Assembly (NCBI GenBank): GCA_025963815.1
Contig: JAOQAA010000729.1
Location: 1-22,926 of the forward strand
DNA: 22,926 bases
Source: Capsulimonas sp.
Lineage (GTDB): Bacteria; Armatimonadota; Armatimonadia; Armatimonadales; Capsulimonadaceae
Reading direction: 5' to 3'
The notes beneath the pieces are model-generated. The model was not told the DNA's origin. It worked only from the letters and a program-made list of their open reading frames with translations, and searched no databases. Both the position numbers and the translations under genes were made by a program. Below are positions 16,402 through 22,926 of the stretch, piece by piece. Within the stretch, counting starts at the first letter, position 1. Every line of letters starts with the position of its first letter.

Positions 16402-16779
16402 ATGAACATCACACAAGAACAAAAGATGAAGATGACGCGCTTTATCTTTAAAACAGGTATTCACAGCCTTGTGCGTCTCATCATGCTGGCCGCGTGGATA
16501 TTGCTCGTCATTGTGATCGACGGCGTTGCCAACGCCGTGAATCAGAAGCCGTTCCTGAACGAGTGGAAAGACCATCTCATGGCTTACGGAGGGTTTGGCC
16601 TCATCGCTGCATTCGGCGACCTGGTTCCTTACCCGCGCACCATAAAGAAAGCGGCGCTCCTGCTCGTGGTTCTGGTGGCGGCGATAGGCGTAGGATTATG
16701 GTACGGGCCCAGATGCTCATGCAGCGCGGCCCAGCCATGCTCCGCCGCCAAGTCAGCAGCAGCGCCTTCCCAGCGATAA
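16402..16779 (+). CDS. Hypothetical small membrane protein with Cys/Ala-rich tail (125 aa)
   Basis: Hydrophobic helices lie at about 22-44 (LVRLIMLAAWILLVIVIDGV), weakly at 60-78, and at 85-102 (ALLLVVLVAAIGVGLWY). The C-terminal tail is RCSCSAAQPCSAAKSAAAP, with three cysteines, and no disulfide or metal motif I can name. It is preceded by the structured intergenic region and has no obvious ribosome site. Family unknown. It is convergent with the LysE gene, 56 bp away. Confidence 0.65.
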   Translation: MNITQEQKMKMTRFIFKTGIHSLVRLIMLAAWILLVIVIDGVANAVNQKPFLNEWKDHLMAYGGFGLIAAFGDLVPYPRTIKKAALLLVVLVAAIGVGLWYGPRCSCSAAQPCSAAKSAAAPSQR

Positions 16780-16835
16780 ATCACCACACGAACACAAAGT
16801 CATACGCGAAGCGCCGGCTCAAGGGTTCGAAATGT

Positions 16836-17471
16836 TCACATCCGCTGCTTCGCTAGCGCCAGCCGAACCCCGAGGCCGATGAACAAGCACCCCGTCGCGC
16901 GGTCGAGCCATTGGCTGAAAAACGGCCGGCGGCGCAGCCAGGCGCCGATGGCGCCGGAGAAGTAGCCGACGAGGCTAAAGACGGCGAGCGTCATCACGCC
17001 GAAGCACACGCCCAGCAGAAGCATCTGCAGCCCCACGGGTCCGCGCGGGTTCACGAACTGCGGCAGGAACGCAAGAAAGAACAGCGCGACTTTGGGGTTC
17101 AGCGCATTGCTGACAAAGCCACGGGTCAAAAACTGCCGCGCATCGCCTGCCGGCGCCTCCTTGCTGTCGAGCGACGCTCCTTTGCTCCGCAGCGCCTTCA
17201 CCCCCAGATAACACAAATAGGCGGCCCCGGCGAACTTCATCGCGTTAAACGCCGCCGGGGACGCCGCTACCAGCGCCGTCAGCCCCAGCGACGCCCATGT
17301 GGTGTGCGTCAAGCAGCCCAGGGCGCACCCGGCGGCGAACCCGATCCCCGCCTTCCGCCCGCGCGAAAGCCCCAGACTTAAGACGCCCAGATTATCCGGG
17401 CCAGGCGCAACGACGCAGATTAAAGACGCCGCCAGAAACGAGACAAACTGAACGATTGTGAATATGTGCAT
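16836..17471 (-). CDS. LysE-family amino-acid/metabolite exporter
   Basis: A 211-residue protein with about six membrane helices, beginning MHIFTIVQFVSFLAASLICVV. The family signature APGPDNLGVLSLGLSRGRKAG is at ~26-46, and GFVSNALNPKVALFFLAFLPQFV is at mid-length; both are classic LysE/RhtB segments. The start at 17471 gives the usual ~206-212 residues; the longer open frame to 17717 overlaps the dehydrogenase and is a shadow. LysE proteins export amino acids such as lysine, arginine, threonine or homoserine lactone. It starts 22 bp after the dehydrogenase gene, so the two form a likely operon. Confidence 0.93.
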   Translation of the reverse strand: MHIFTIVQFVSFLAASLICVVAPGPDNLGVLSLGLSRGRKAGIGFAAGCALGCLTHTTWASLGLTALVAASPAAFNAMKFAGAAYLCYLGVKALRSKGASLDSKEAPAGDARQFLTRGFVSNALNPKVALFFLAFLPQFVNPRGPVGLQMLLLGVCFGVMTLAVFSLVGYFSGAIGAWLRRRPFFSQWLDRATGCLFIGLGVRLALAKQRM

Positions 17472-17493
17472 CTCTGTGCGAACTGCTCCCTCT

Positions 17494-18096
17494 CTATGCG
17501 AACTTCCGGGCGTCGATGATCTTGCCGGTGTCCGTCCCCTCCACGCTCGCGACATACGCGGCGGCGACTTTGGCGGCGGGCATTCCCTCGGCGCCGTCGC
17601 GCCCCATCGCCACCAGAGTTTCGGAGACCCACGGCGGGCTGACGATGTTAATGCGAACCCCGCGCGGCAGGTCCAGCGCGGCGGCGCGGGCAAAGCTTTC
17701 CAGACCGCCGTTAACAAGGCTGAGCGCCGCCGCCCCTGGAATGGGCTCGCTCGCCAGAACTCCCGTGGTCAGGGTGATAGAGCCGCCGTCATGCACGGAT
17801 TTCAAGCCGAATCGAACCAAATTGACCTGTCCCATGAGCTTATTGGCGAGGCTGAACGCGAGGTCTTCATCCGTCAGCTGCTCCAGCGACTTAAAGCGCG
17901 CGGAGCCGGCCACGCTCACCAGGGCATCGATCTCGCCGACGCTTTCGAAGAGCTGGACAATCGATTCCGGCTGCGAAATGTCCACATGATAATCCCCATG
18001 GGTCCGCGCGGCCCGCAGCACCTCATGCCGCTCTGCAAGCGCGTCCGCCACCGGCCCGCCAATCGTTCCACTGGCGCCGATCACAAGTATTCGCAT
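17494..18096 (-). CDS. Short-chain dehydrogenase/reductase-like protein lacking the Tyr-Lys catalytic pair
   Basis: A short (200-residue) Rossmann protein. The nucleotide-binding GASGTIGG lies at 7-14, a VSVAGS near 61-65 takes the place of NAG, and GVRINIVSPPWV near 146-157 matches the SDR 'RVN.V.PG' segment. Where YxxxK should be, the sequence reads LSLVN (125-129), so catalytic Tyr and Lys are both absent. This looks like the short SDR subfamily with a GAAAL.LVNG motif; binding of NAD(P) is likely, but the reaction may differ or be lost. The ribosome site AAAGGAG before the ATG is excellent. It is followed by LysE 22 bp away. Confidence 0.88.
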   Translation of the reverse strand: MRILVIGASGTIGGPVADALAERHEVLRAARTHGDYHVDISQPESIVQLFESVGEIDALVSVAGSARFKSLEQLTDEDLAFSLANKLMGQVNLVRFGLKSVHDGGSITLTTGVLASEPIPGAAALSLVNGGLESFARAAALDLPRGVRINIVSPPWVSETLVAMGRDGAEGMPAAKVAAAYVASVEGTDTGKIIDARKFA

Positions 18097-18140
18097 GATA
18101 AACTCCTTTGTTGAGTGGTCTGGTTCGTGTTCTCTTGAGA

Positions 18141-18497
18141 TTACCGAAAATCGGCATGAAAATCAGTCGTGATCAATTGCGCTTCTTCGTCGTAGTGCAG
18201 CGTTGCGAAGCAATACTTCGCGGTATGTGCGCCGACGTCGCTGCGCTGCAATCCGCCAATCGCCACCAGGACTTTATAGGTCGCAAAGCCGACGCCTTCG
18301 AAATACTCTTTGTAAAACGCCTTGGTCACGATATCCAGCGACGCTCCCGCAGGCACGGCGCGCCAGAGGTCATCCCCGACCTCCACGGACTTCCCGGCCG
18401 TCTCCGACAATCGGCGCAGGCGATGAAATAAGTCATCCAGCACCTGCATATCCGGCAGCGTCCGGTCCAGCGCCGCCGCGATCTGGTCAGCGTTCAT
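18141..18497 (-). CDS. Hypothetical protein (118 aa) overlapping the ankyrin gene end by ATGA
   Basis: A soluble protein beginning MNADQIAAALDRTLPDMQVL, with a helical first half and strands later (GFATYKVLVAIGG, KYCFATLHYDEEAQLITTDFHA). The family is not recognised. Its ATG overlaps by four bases (ATGA, 18494-18497) the stop of the out-of-frame continuation of the ankyrin gene, which supports both the start and the idea that the two were one transcription and translation unit. GGAG lies about 9-12 bases before the ATG. Confidence 0.78.
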   Translation of the reverse strand: MNADQIAAALDRTLPDMQVLDDLFHRLRRLSETAGKSVEVGDDLWRAVPAGASLDIVTKAFYKEYFEGVGFATYKVLVAIGGLQRSDVGAHTAKYCFATLHYDEEAQLITTDFHADFR

Positions 18498-18854
18498 AAA
18501 TCTCGTTCTCCGTCCTTCGGTATGACCGCGTAAATCTCATTGCGAACAACAATCGTATCATAGGGCTGTGGCGACCTCGCCGCCGCCTCCAAAAGCGCCG
18601 CCAGCGCCTGTCCATCGGGACGCTTTCGCTCCCGCGCCTTATTGAGCGGTGTCGTCCCCATCTAGCCCCGGATCGGCGCCGGCGGCAAGCGCCTCACCCA
18701 TCAAATCCAAATCGCCTTCGTAAAGCGCATATTCCAAAACAGGGCCAGCCGCCAGCGCGGAGAGGATCATCTCGTGATCCTGTTCGTAAATCGCCTGACG
18801 CAAGAAATCATTCCAGCCAGCCGTTTTGGGGCATTTTCTTTTCCACCAGAACAT
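18494..18854 (-). pseudogene. Ankyrin-repeat protein gene with a one-base frameshift
   Basis: From the ATG at 18854 the frame reads MFWWKRKCPKTAGWNDFLR, then helices with ALAAGPVLEYALYEGDLDL and MGEALAAGADPGLDG, an ankyrin repeat loop, and stops early at 18639-18641. One extra G in a G4 run (plus-strand CCCC, 18656-18659) explains it: dropping it restores GADPGLDGTTPLNKARERK, the usual ankyrin 'G.TPL..A', followed by LAALLEAAARSP, a ~30-residue tail and TGA at 18494-18496. The restored protein would have 119 residues and couple by ATGA to the next gene. Either a sequencing indel, slippage or decay. The longer frame upstream to 19097 is not a credible N-terminus. Confidence 0.82.
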
Positions 18855-19062
18855 TGTGACATGTTCACGCGGGAAAGACGAATACGGGAGGATGCGAAGT
18901 CTGGATTTGGGACACCAGAGAAGTATGGAACGCTCGCTGAAGATCGAACAGCGCATACAGGGGATACATGCGCCGTTCGATCCTGTTAAAAATACCAGCA
19001 GAATTACACCAGATAGCCGATGACGGCGCGGCCCCCGCGCTTGAGGCTTCGCTGTCACCGCT

Positions 19063-19476
19063 TCACATTCCTGGGCTGACGCCCACGGAATAGGCAACCA
19101 GCCGTCCTTGTCGATCGTAGGTCAAGCCCACGGTCTCACTCCAGACAAACGGAGGAGACATGGTGCTTCCAAGCGACATTCGAAGGTAATCCGACTTCGT
19201 CATCCGTTTTGGGCCTGGGTACAAATCGCGAGACGTATCACCCAGAGAGTACTCGGCGTCATAACGCTTGTTGAGCAAAGTAATCACATCCGGCCGTTTC
19301 TTTCCCATCACCCCCTGTAAACGAGTTCGCCAGATCGCGGGCGCGTTGCTCACTCGCGCACGTATCGGCGCATCGTGAACGGACATGACAATCGCGGGCG
19401 TCGCAAAGATCACCAGGAAGAATATTACCGGCCTGACTGCTTTCGGTAACCAGCGGGACGGTCTCGAAATTGCCAT
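19063..19476 (-). CDS. Hypothetical anchored/secreted protein, faintly SmpA/BamE-like
   Basis: A 137-residue protein. An N-terminal basic and hydrophobic segment (VRPVIFFLVIFATPAIVM, ~15-32) is a signal anchor. The rest has MGKKRPDVITLLNKRYD, then a mid segment with Tyr/Pro, and ends VGLTYDRQGRLVAYSVG. The order 'conserved G..R.dV..LL', then a strand with 'F/V.y.d.G.v...sv' recalls the SmpA/OmlA/BamE fold, which usually sits in the outer-membrane assembly machinery. The likeness is weak; no lipobox is present. It lies between the ankyrin gene and the tandem Ig/IPT genes; the 208-bp gap on its 3' side holds nothing I can identify. Confidence 0.62.
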   Translation of the reverse strand: MAISRPSRWLPKAVRPVIFFLVIFATPAIVMSVHDAPIRARVSNAPAIWRTRLQGVMGKKRPDVITLLNKRYDAEYSLGDTSRDLYPGPKRMTKSDYLRMSLGSTMSPPFVWSETVGLTYDRQGRLVAYSVGVSPGM

Positions 19477-19525
19477 ATTACATCACTCGTCCAATCATGG
19501 CCCCGTCTTTTCAATTCTCATGTAT

Positions 19526-20737
19526 TCAAACTATGGTCAGAGGCAAAGTTGTTAAGGTTACGGTGGCGTCAACACCATCACATGTCGCTGTGATCGTGAC
19601 CTCTGCATCCGCCTGAACTGGATCTGGCCAAATTTCGAAGGTATTGAAGATCTGTCCCGGATAGATGAAAACACTTTCTGGAACGGTTACCGCCGGATTA
19701 CTGCTGGAGATTATTACCGTAACGCCCTCGTTTGGCGCCGGATCGCTCAGAACCACCATTCCTTCAAGGATATCATGACCATTGCAGCGCGTTGGTTTGG
19801 CTACGAGAATGTTTGTGGGCGGGAGCACGGTAAATGTCGAATCGCAGTCTGTATAAAGCGCTTCTGACGTTCCGCCAGCAGAAGTCACCACGACGGCGTA
19901 TTGGTCCGACGGGCAATTCTCAGCGATAGCGACATTGATCGTCACGACATTGACGCTTACGATCGTAAGATCAGAAACGACCACGTTCGGGTCGAGTTGT
20001 CCCGAGCGCGACAGTAACTCCACCTTGGTAAGGCCGCCGAAGTTCTGCCCATAGATCTGCAAGGAGATAGTCTCCCCAGGGCGTGCGCCAACAACCGGCG
20101 AAATCCGAACGTACCGCGGAGCCTCTATTTCCACGACAACAGGCAGCCTATCAATTTCACCGCCATTGGCGGCTGTAATATATGTGTAGCCGTTGCCGAC
20201 CGCCGTCACAAGCCCCGCATCACTAACGGTGGCTACGGATGGGTCTGAGGTGGAATACTCGGTTTGATATTGTGTGACATCTCGAGTGACTCCATCGGAA
20301 TACAAACCTCTCACCAGAAATTCCTGGGTTTCGCCGATCCCGGCAAGCGTTACCACCTGCCCATCTCCAGCCGTTGGCGCCAGTACGACCGTCCGCACGA
20401 CTGCGTTGGTATTTGCCGTAATGTTGAAGAATGCGGACGAAATATTGTGCTCTGTATCGAAAGCCATGACGGTAACGATAATGTTACCGACTGTGGTCTC
20501 TGGGATGACAAAGTCCACCGTGTAAGGCGGCGTCTCGATTGCCGACATTAATAGGCATCCGTCTATACCATTTGCTCCAAAGATCGCAGATTGAATCGTC
20601 GCCCCGTCTTTCGGAGCGAGCCTCACCGAAACAGTATCGCCAGGTGAGAACACTTGCCCGGGGATAGGAGACAAAACGGTGATTGTTGTCTCGTTCATGT
20701 CCGGAAGTGAACCAGGAAAGCCATTTTCATCATTCAT
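19526..20737 (-). CDS. Multi-domain bacterial Ig-like/IPT-TIG protein, downstream copy of a tandem pair
   Basis: A 403-residue all-beta protein. Domains by eye: an Ig-like strand set (~15-115, GQVFSPGDTVSVRL), a BIG2-like domain (~118-205, with SDGVTRDVTQYQ, DPSVATVSDAGLVTAVG and YTYITA), an IPT/TIG domain (~207-305, with ISPVVGARPGETISLQIYG and AVVVTSAGGTS), and a last beta domain (~307-400, with VVLSDPAPNEGVTV and a closing 'V.L.T'). Such domains are usually in cell-surface adhesive or structural proteins, but no signal peptide is visible. It overlaps the upstream copy by ATGA (20734-20737), so translation is probably coupled. It shares ~75-80% identity with that copy in the central part. 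Confidence 0.85.
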   Translation of the reverse strand: MNDENGFPGSLPDMNETTITVLSPIPGQVFSPGDTVSVRLAPKDGATIQSAIFGANGIDGCLLMSAIETPPYTVDFVIPETTVGNIIVTVMAFDTEHNISSAFFNITANTNAVVRTVVLAPTAGDGQVVTLAGIGETQEFLVRGLYSDGVTRDVTQYQTEYSTSDPSVATVSDAGLVTAVGNGYTYITAANGGEIDRLPVVVEIEAPRYVRISPVVGARPGETISLQIYGQNFGGLTKVELLSRSGQLDPNVVVSDLTIVSVNVVTINVAIAENCPSDQYAVVVTSAGGTSEALYTDCDSTFTVLPPTNILVAKPTRCNGHDILEGMVVLSDPAPNEGVTVIISSSNPAVTVPESVFIYPGQIFNTFEIWPDPVQADAEVTITATCDGVDATVTLTTLPLTIV

Positions 20738-21909
20738 AAATGCGTCTCCACTCGCCCACCCACCGTCTCTGTAATTGTGATCTCAATATCGTCCAGAGCT
20801 GGCGCAGGCCAAATTTGGAAGGTTTGGAAGATCAGGCCATGATTCATAAAAATGCTCACTGGGACTTGCGCCGCCGGATTATTGCTGGAAAGCATGACCG
20901 TAAGGCCCCCGTCAGGCGACGGATCGCTGAGTACGATCATTACCTCCACAATTTCATTGTCACTATGTCCAATAGATCTAACGACGACTGTGTTTGCAGG
21001 TGGCGTCACGGTGAATGTACTGCCGAAGTATTTGTAATGCGGTTCTGATGTTCCGCCCGTGGAAGTCACTACAACGGCGTATTGGTCTGGCGGGCAATCC
21101 TCAGCGATGGCAACATTGATTGTCACCACATTGACACCTTCAATCCTAAGATCAGAAACGACAATCCTTGGTTCTGGTTGTCCCGACCGCGACAGTAACT
21201 CCACCTTGGTGAGGCCGCCAAAGTTCTTTCCCTCGATCTGCAAAATTACCGTCTGTCCAGGGCGCGCCCCAATAATTGGTGACATTCGAATGAGACAAGG
21301 CGGCTCTAACGCCACGACGACAGGAACCCTGTCAACTTTGCCGCCAAAGGCGGCCGTAATATATGTGCAGCCAATTCCAACCGCCGTCACCACCCCCGCA
21401 TCACTGACCGTGGCCACAGACGGGTCAGAGGAGGAATACTGAGTTTGATATTGCGTGACATCTCGAGTGACTCCGTCAGAATACAAACAGTTGACAAGAA
21501 AGGCCTGGGTTTCACCGAGACCAGTAAGCGTCACGAGCCTCTTCCCGTCAATTCTTGGGGTGAGAACGATTGCATTGATAACTGCGTTTGCAGCTACAGT
21601 GATATTGACTTCCGAATATAATCGATTCCCTATTGGATCGCCAGCAGTCACGACAATGCGAACATTTCCAAGTGTGGTTTCCGGAATTGTAAACGTCATC
21701 GAGAAAGGCGGCATGGCTGTCATTTCGCCATGCGCGGGCCGCAAGCTTGTCACCATCTGAGCCCATTGGATTACTGCTCCATTGATTGGAATGAGCACCA
21801 CTGTGACCTTATCTCCCGGCGAGAATACTTGTCCTGGCGTTGGCGAGGAAACGGTAATGGCCGCCCTATCTAATCCTGGGACTGAACCCGGAAAACCATT
21901 TTCGTCCAT
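20734..21909 (-). CDS. Multi-domain bacterial Ig-like/IPT-TIG protein, upstream copy of a tandem pair
   Basis: About 391 residues from the last of three consecutive ATGs (21915, 21912 and 21909); the choice among them is arbitrary, and no strong ribosome site is seen. It opens MDENGFPGSVPGLD like its partner's MNDENGFPGSLPDMN, then has the same four-domain order. Central BIG2 and IPT parts (DVTQYQTQYSSSDPS, FGGLTKVELLSRSGQ) are nearly identical to the other copy, while the first Ig domain is much more different. It ends about ten residues short of its partner, its stop lying at the other gene's start. No signal peptide is visible. Confidence 0.85.
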   Translation of the reverse strand: MDENGFPGSVPGLDRAAITVSSPTPGQVFSPGDKVTVVLIPINGAVIQWAQMVTSLRPAHGEMTAMPPFSMTFTIPETTLGNVRIVVTAGDPIGNRLYSEVNITVAANAVINAIVLTPRIDGKRLVTLTGLGETQAFLVNCLYSDGVTRDVTQYQTQYSSSDPSVATVSDAGVVTAVGIGCTYITAAFGGKVDRVPVVVALEPPCLIRMSPIIGARPGQTVILQIEGKNFGGLTKVELLSRSGQPEPRIVVSDLRIEGVNVVTINVAIAEDCPPDQYAVVVTSTGGTSEPHYKYFGSTFTVTPPANTVVVRSIGHSDNEIVEVMIVLSDPSPDGGLTVMLSSNNPAAQVPVSIFMNHGLIFQTFQIWPAPALDDIEITITETVGGRVETHL

Positions 21910-21973
21910 CATCATTCTGCGAATCTCGTTTCTATCCGAGGCTAAAGATCTCGACAACCTGTCGCAAACCACA

Positions 21974-22252
21974 CTACGGTTTGATGTCGTACTCCTGAAG
22001 CATTTTCTCCGTTTTGGCGTTTGTGAGCCGTTTGATTAACTTCTGCGCCTCGTGCTCATCGCGCATCGATTTTGTCAAAACGATGGTGGAGCTGACTGTG
22101 AAGAAGAGGCCCATGCCGAGGAAGCCGCGAATCCAGATGTTGACGGGCAGTTCCCAAATACCGACGCTCATCAGTCCAAGAGAAATCAAAAATGAGGCTT
22201 GTACAAAAAAGCGCCAAGCCGCGCTGTCCTGCTGTAATTGTGGGGTGTCCAT
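21974..22252 (-). CDS. YiaA/YiaB-family inner membrane protein
   Basis: A 92-residue protein with two membrane helices (~15-33 and ~41-60) and the family pattern: a short polar N-terminus, WRFFVQASFLISLGLMSVGIW, LPVNIWIRGFLGMGLFFTVSST, and a charged tail with MRDEHEAQKLI and AKTEKMLQEY. YiaA/YiaB proteins are small membrane proteins of unclear function. GGAGGAGAAAT gives a strong ribosome site before the ATG. It lies 64 bp upstream of the Ig/IPT pair on the same strand and may share its transcript. Confidence 0.88.
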   Translation of the reverse strand: MDTPQLQQDSAAWRFFVQASFLISLGLMSVGIWELPVNIWIRGFLGMGLFFTVSSTIVLTKSMRDEHEAQKLIKRLTNAKTEKMLQEYDIKP

Positions 22253-22424
22253 ATTTCTCCTCCGCCTGCTGTGACAACTCGATCCTTGCCAGAACCTAAC
22301 GGGCGAACAGCATCCTGATAGTCCCGTGCAAGAACCGGAAGGCGATAGTGATAAGTATACAGGGAGAAGAACAGCATGGCATGGGCCATTAGACCTATCT
22401 TTCGGATAAGCCCAGAGATCAATA

Positions 22425-22841
22425 CTACTTGCGAGACGCCATATAAGCCGCCAGATCGTTGATCTCAGCCTTTGTCATTAATCTGGATTGGTCGCCCATA
22501 CTTCCGTTTGGAAATAGCATGTCATGCTTCGTCAGGTTGAGCTTCTGCCAGCCGATTTCCGGGTTTCGGCTGCCTTCATGGGTCAAATCGGGCCCGTAAA
22601 GATATTCGGGGCGATATCGAGGATTTGCGTCAGCAACCGGGTCCGCGCCTTTCAGGTAGTGGCAGGCCCTGCAGACGTTGGCTCGAAATACGTGACGACC
22701 GCTCAGGAATGTGGCGTTATCTATGGTCGGCACGACTACAGGATCGGGTTTGGCGGTCAGAAAGACGATCGGCATAATGATGACGAACGCCCAGGCTGCA
22801 ATTGCTTTTATCCGATTTGACCGGCGATCGTCTTTTCGCAT
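22425..22841 (-). CDS. Membrane-anchored monohaem cytochrome c
   Basis: A 138-residue protein from the ATG at 22841, chosen because AGGAAAAG stands before it; a longer frame to 22895 has no site. A basic N-terminus and a helix at ~11-29 (KAIAAWAFVIIMPIVFLTA) anchor it. The haem site is CRACH (57-61), and Met115 (NGSMGD) is the likely sixth ligand. GPDLTHEGSR at ~83-92 is typical of the cytochrome domain of oxidase subunits and related class I cytochromes. It ends AEINDLAAYMASRK. It should carry electrons at the periplasmic face. No oxidase genes lie inside the window; the region beyond its start is only 85 bp. Confidence 0.9.
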   Translation of the reverse strand: MRKDDRRSNRIKAIAAWAFVIIMPIVFLTAKPDPVVVPTIDNATFLSGRHVFRANVCRACHYLKGADPVADANPRYRPEYLYGPDLTHEGSRNPEIGWQKLNLTKHDMLFPNGSMGDQSRLMTKAEINDLAAYMASRK

Positions 22842-22926
22842 AATCTTTTCCTGTTCGCCGACACAACATTGACCGATGTTTCCATTGTACTCCATCAGTT
22901 CACCGGACGACTTGCGCTATAATGAC

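Larger units (their letters stand above)
19526..21909 (-). repeat. Direct tandem duplication of ~1.2 kb
   Basis: The two genes at 19526-20737 and 20734-21909 are head-to-tail paralogs. Matching stretches are visible in the DNA, for example around 20264-20295 versus 21455-21486 (one difference in about 32 bases) and around 20009-20030 versus 21193-21214. Similarity is high in the middle and low at the 5' ends, which suggests an old duplication with later uneven divergence or gene conversion. Confidence 0.8.

Noticed and set aside
15752..16402. Minus-strand open frame of 216 codons across the DIP1984 gene and the next gap
   Set aside because: It is antisense to a clear family member, and its sequence shows no domain or ribosome site.
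16819..16833. GGTTCGAAAT resembling a tRNA T-loop
   Set aside because: No 5-bp stem can be formed around it, unlike the T-arm at 16252-16268.
17472..17717. N-terminal extension of the LysE gene
   Set aside because: The extension is Pro/Arg/Trp-rich shadow sequence within the dehydrogenase gene; the family start fits 17471.
18855..19097. N-terminal extension of the ankyrin frame
   Set aside because: It contains Cys and hydrophobic stretches unlike an ankyrin protein and overlaps the end of the next gene.
22918..22923. TATAAT hexamer at the right end as a promoter
   Set aside because: There is no -35 box at a suitable distance and the downstream gene lies outside the window.

Overview
The window is a bacterial chromosomal segment of moderately high GC with dense, mostly single-copy genes. 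It shows no rRNA, no complete tRNA, no CRISPR array and no recognisable insertion sequence. Diderm-type features (a LolD/MacB-like ABC ATPase, a lipoprotein signal, several signal peptides and a membrane-anchored cytochrome c) and the mix of families suggest an environmental diderm such as an Armatimonadota/Capsulimonas-like lineage. That placement is an impression; nothing here proves it.

Layout, left to right. At 1-995 is the 3' part of a CHASE3-GGDEF diguanylate cyclase whose last ~27 codons lie in another frame. At 1003-1665 (minus) is a secreted protein resembling secretin domains. At 1782-3208 a DMT/EamA transporter with a very His-rich tail is followed by a YnfA-family protein. At 3318-5765 is a large GAF-PAS-PAS-GGDEF-HD-GYP c-di-GMP protein, so this end carries two c-di-GMP genes. 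From 5777 to 12654 come mostly small plus-strand genes: unknowns, a GNAT fusion, a VOC protein, a DUF4272 lipoprotein, two small membrane proteins sharing a VWPPPP tail, a chain of three tiny ORFs and a Sel1-repeat protein, with an OsmC gene on the minus strand. A prolyl oligopeptidase and an ABC ATPase without a nearby permease form a minus-strand pair at 12669-15556. A DIP1984-family gene, a structured intergenic region with a perfect tRNA T-arm, and a small membrane protein lie at 15689-16779.

From 16836 to 22841 everything reads on the minus strand: a c-type cytochrome, a YiaA/B-like protein, two tandem Ig/IPT paralogs overlapping by ATGA, a small secreted/anchored protein, a frameshifted ankyrin gene overlapping a hypothetical gene by ATGA, and a short-chain dehydrogenase plus LysE exporter pair.

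I did not find a convincing new multi-gene system. The observations most worth a second look are a crossed inverted repeat (A-B ... A'-B') around the start of the Sel1 gene at 11899-12026, the tandem Ig/IPT pair with an uneven pattern of divergence and no visible signal peptide, the tRNA-like structured intergenic region at 16203-16276, the VWPPPP-tailed membrane proteins, and two single-base frameshifts with clean out-of-frame continuations (near 900-914 and in a G4 run at 18656-18659).
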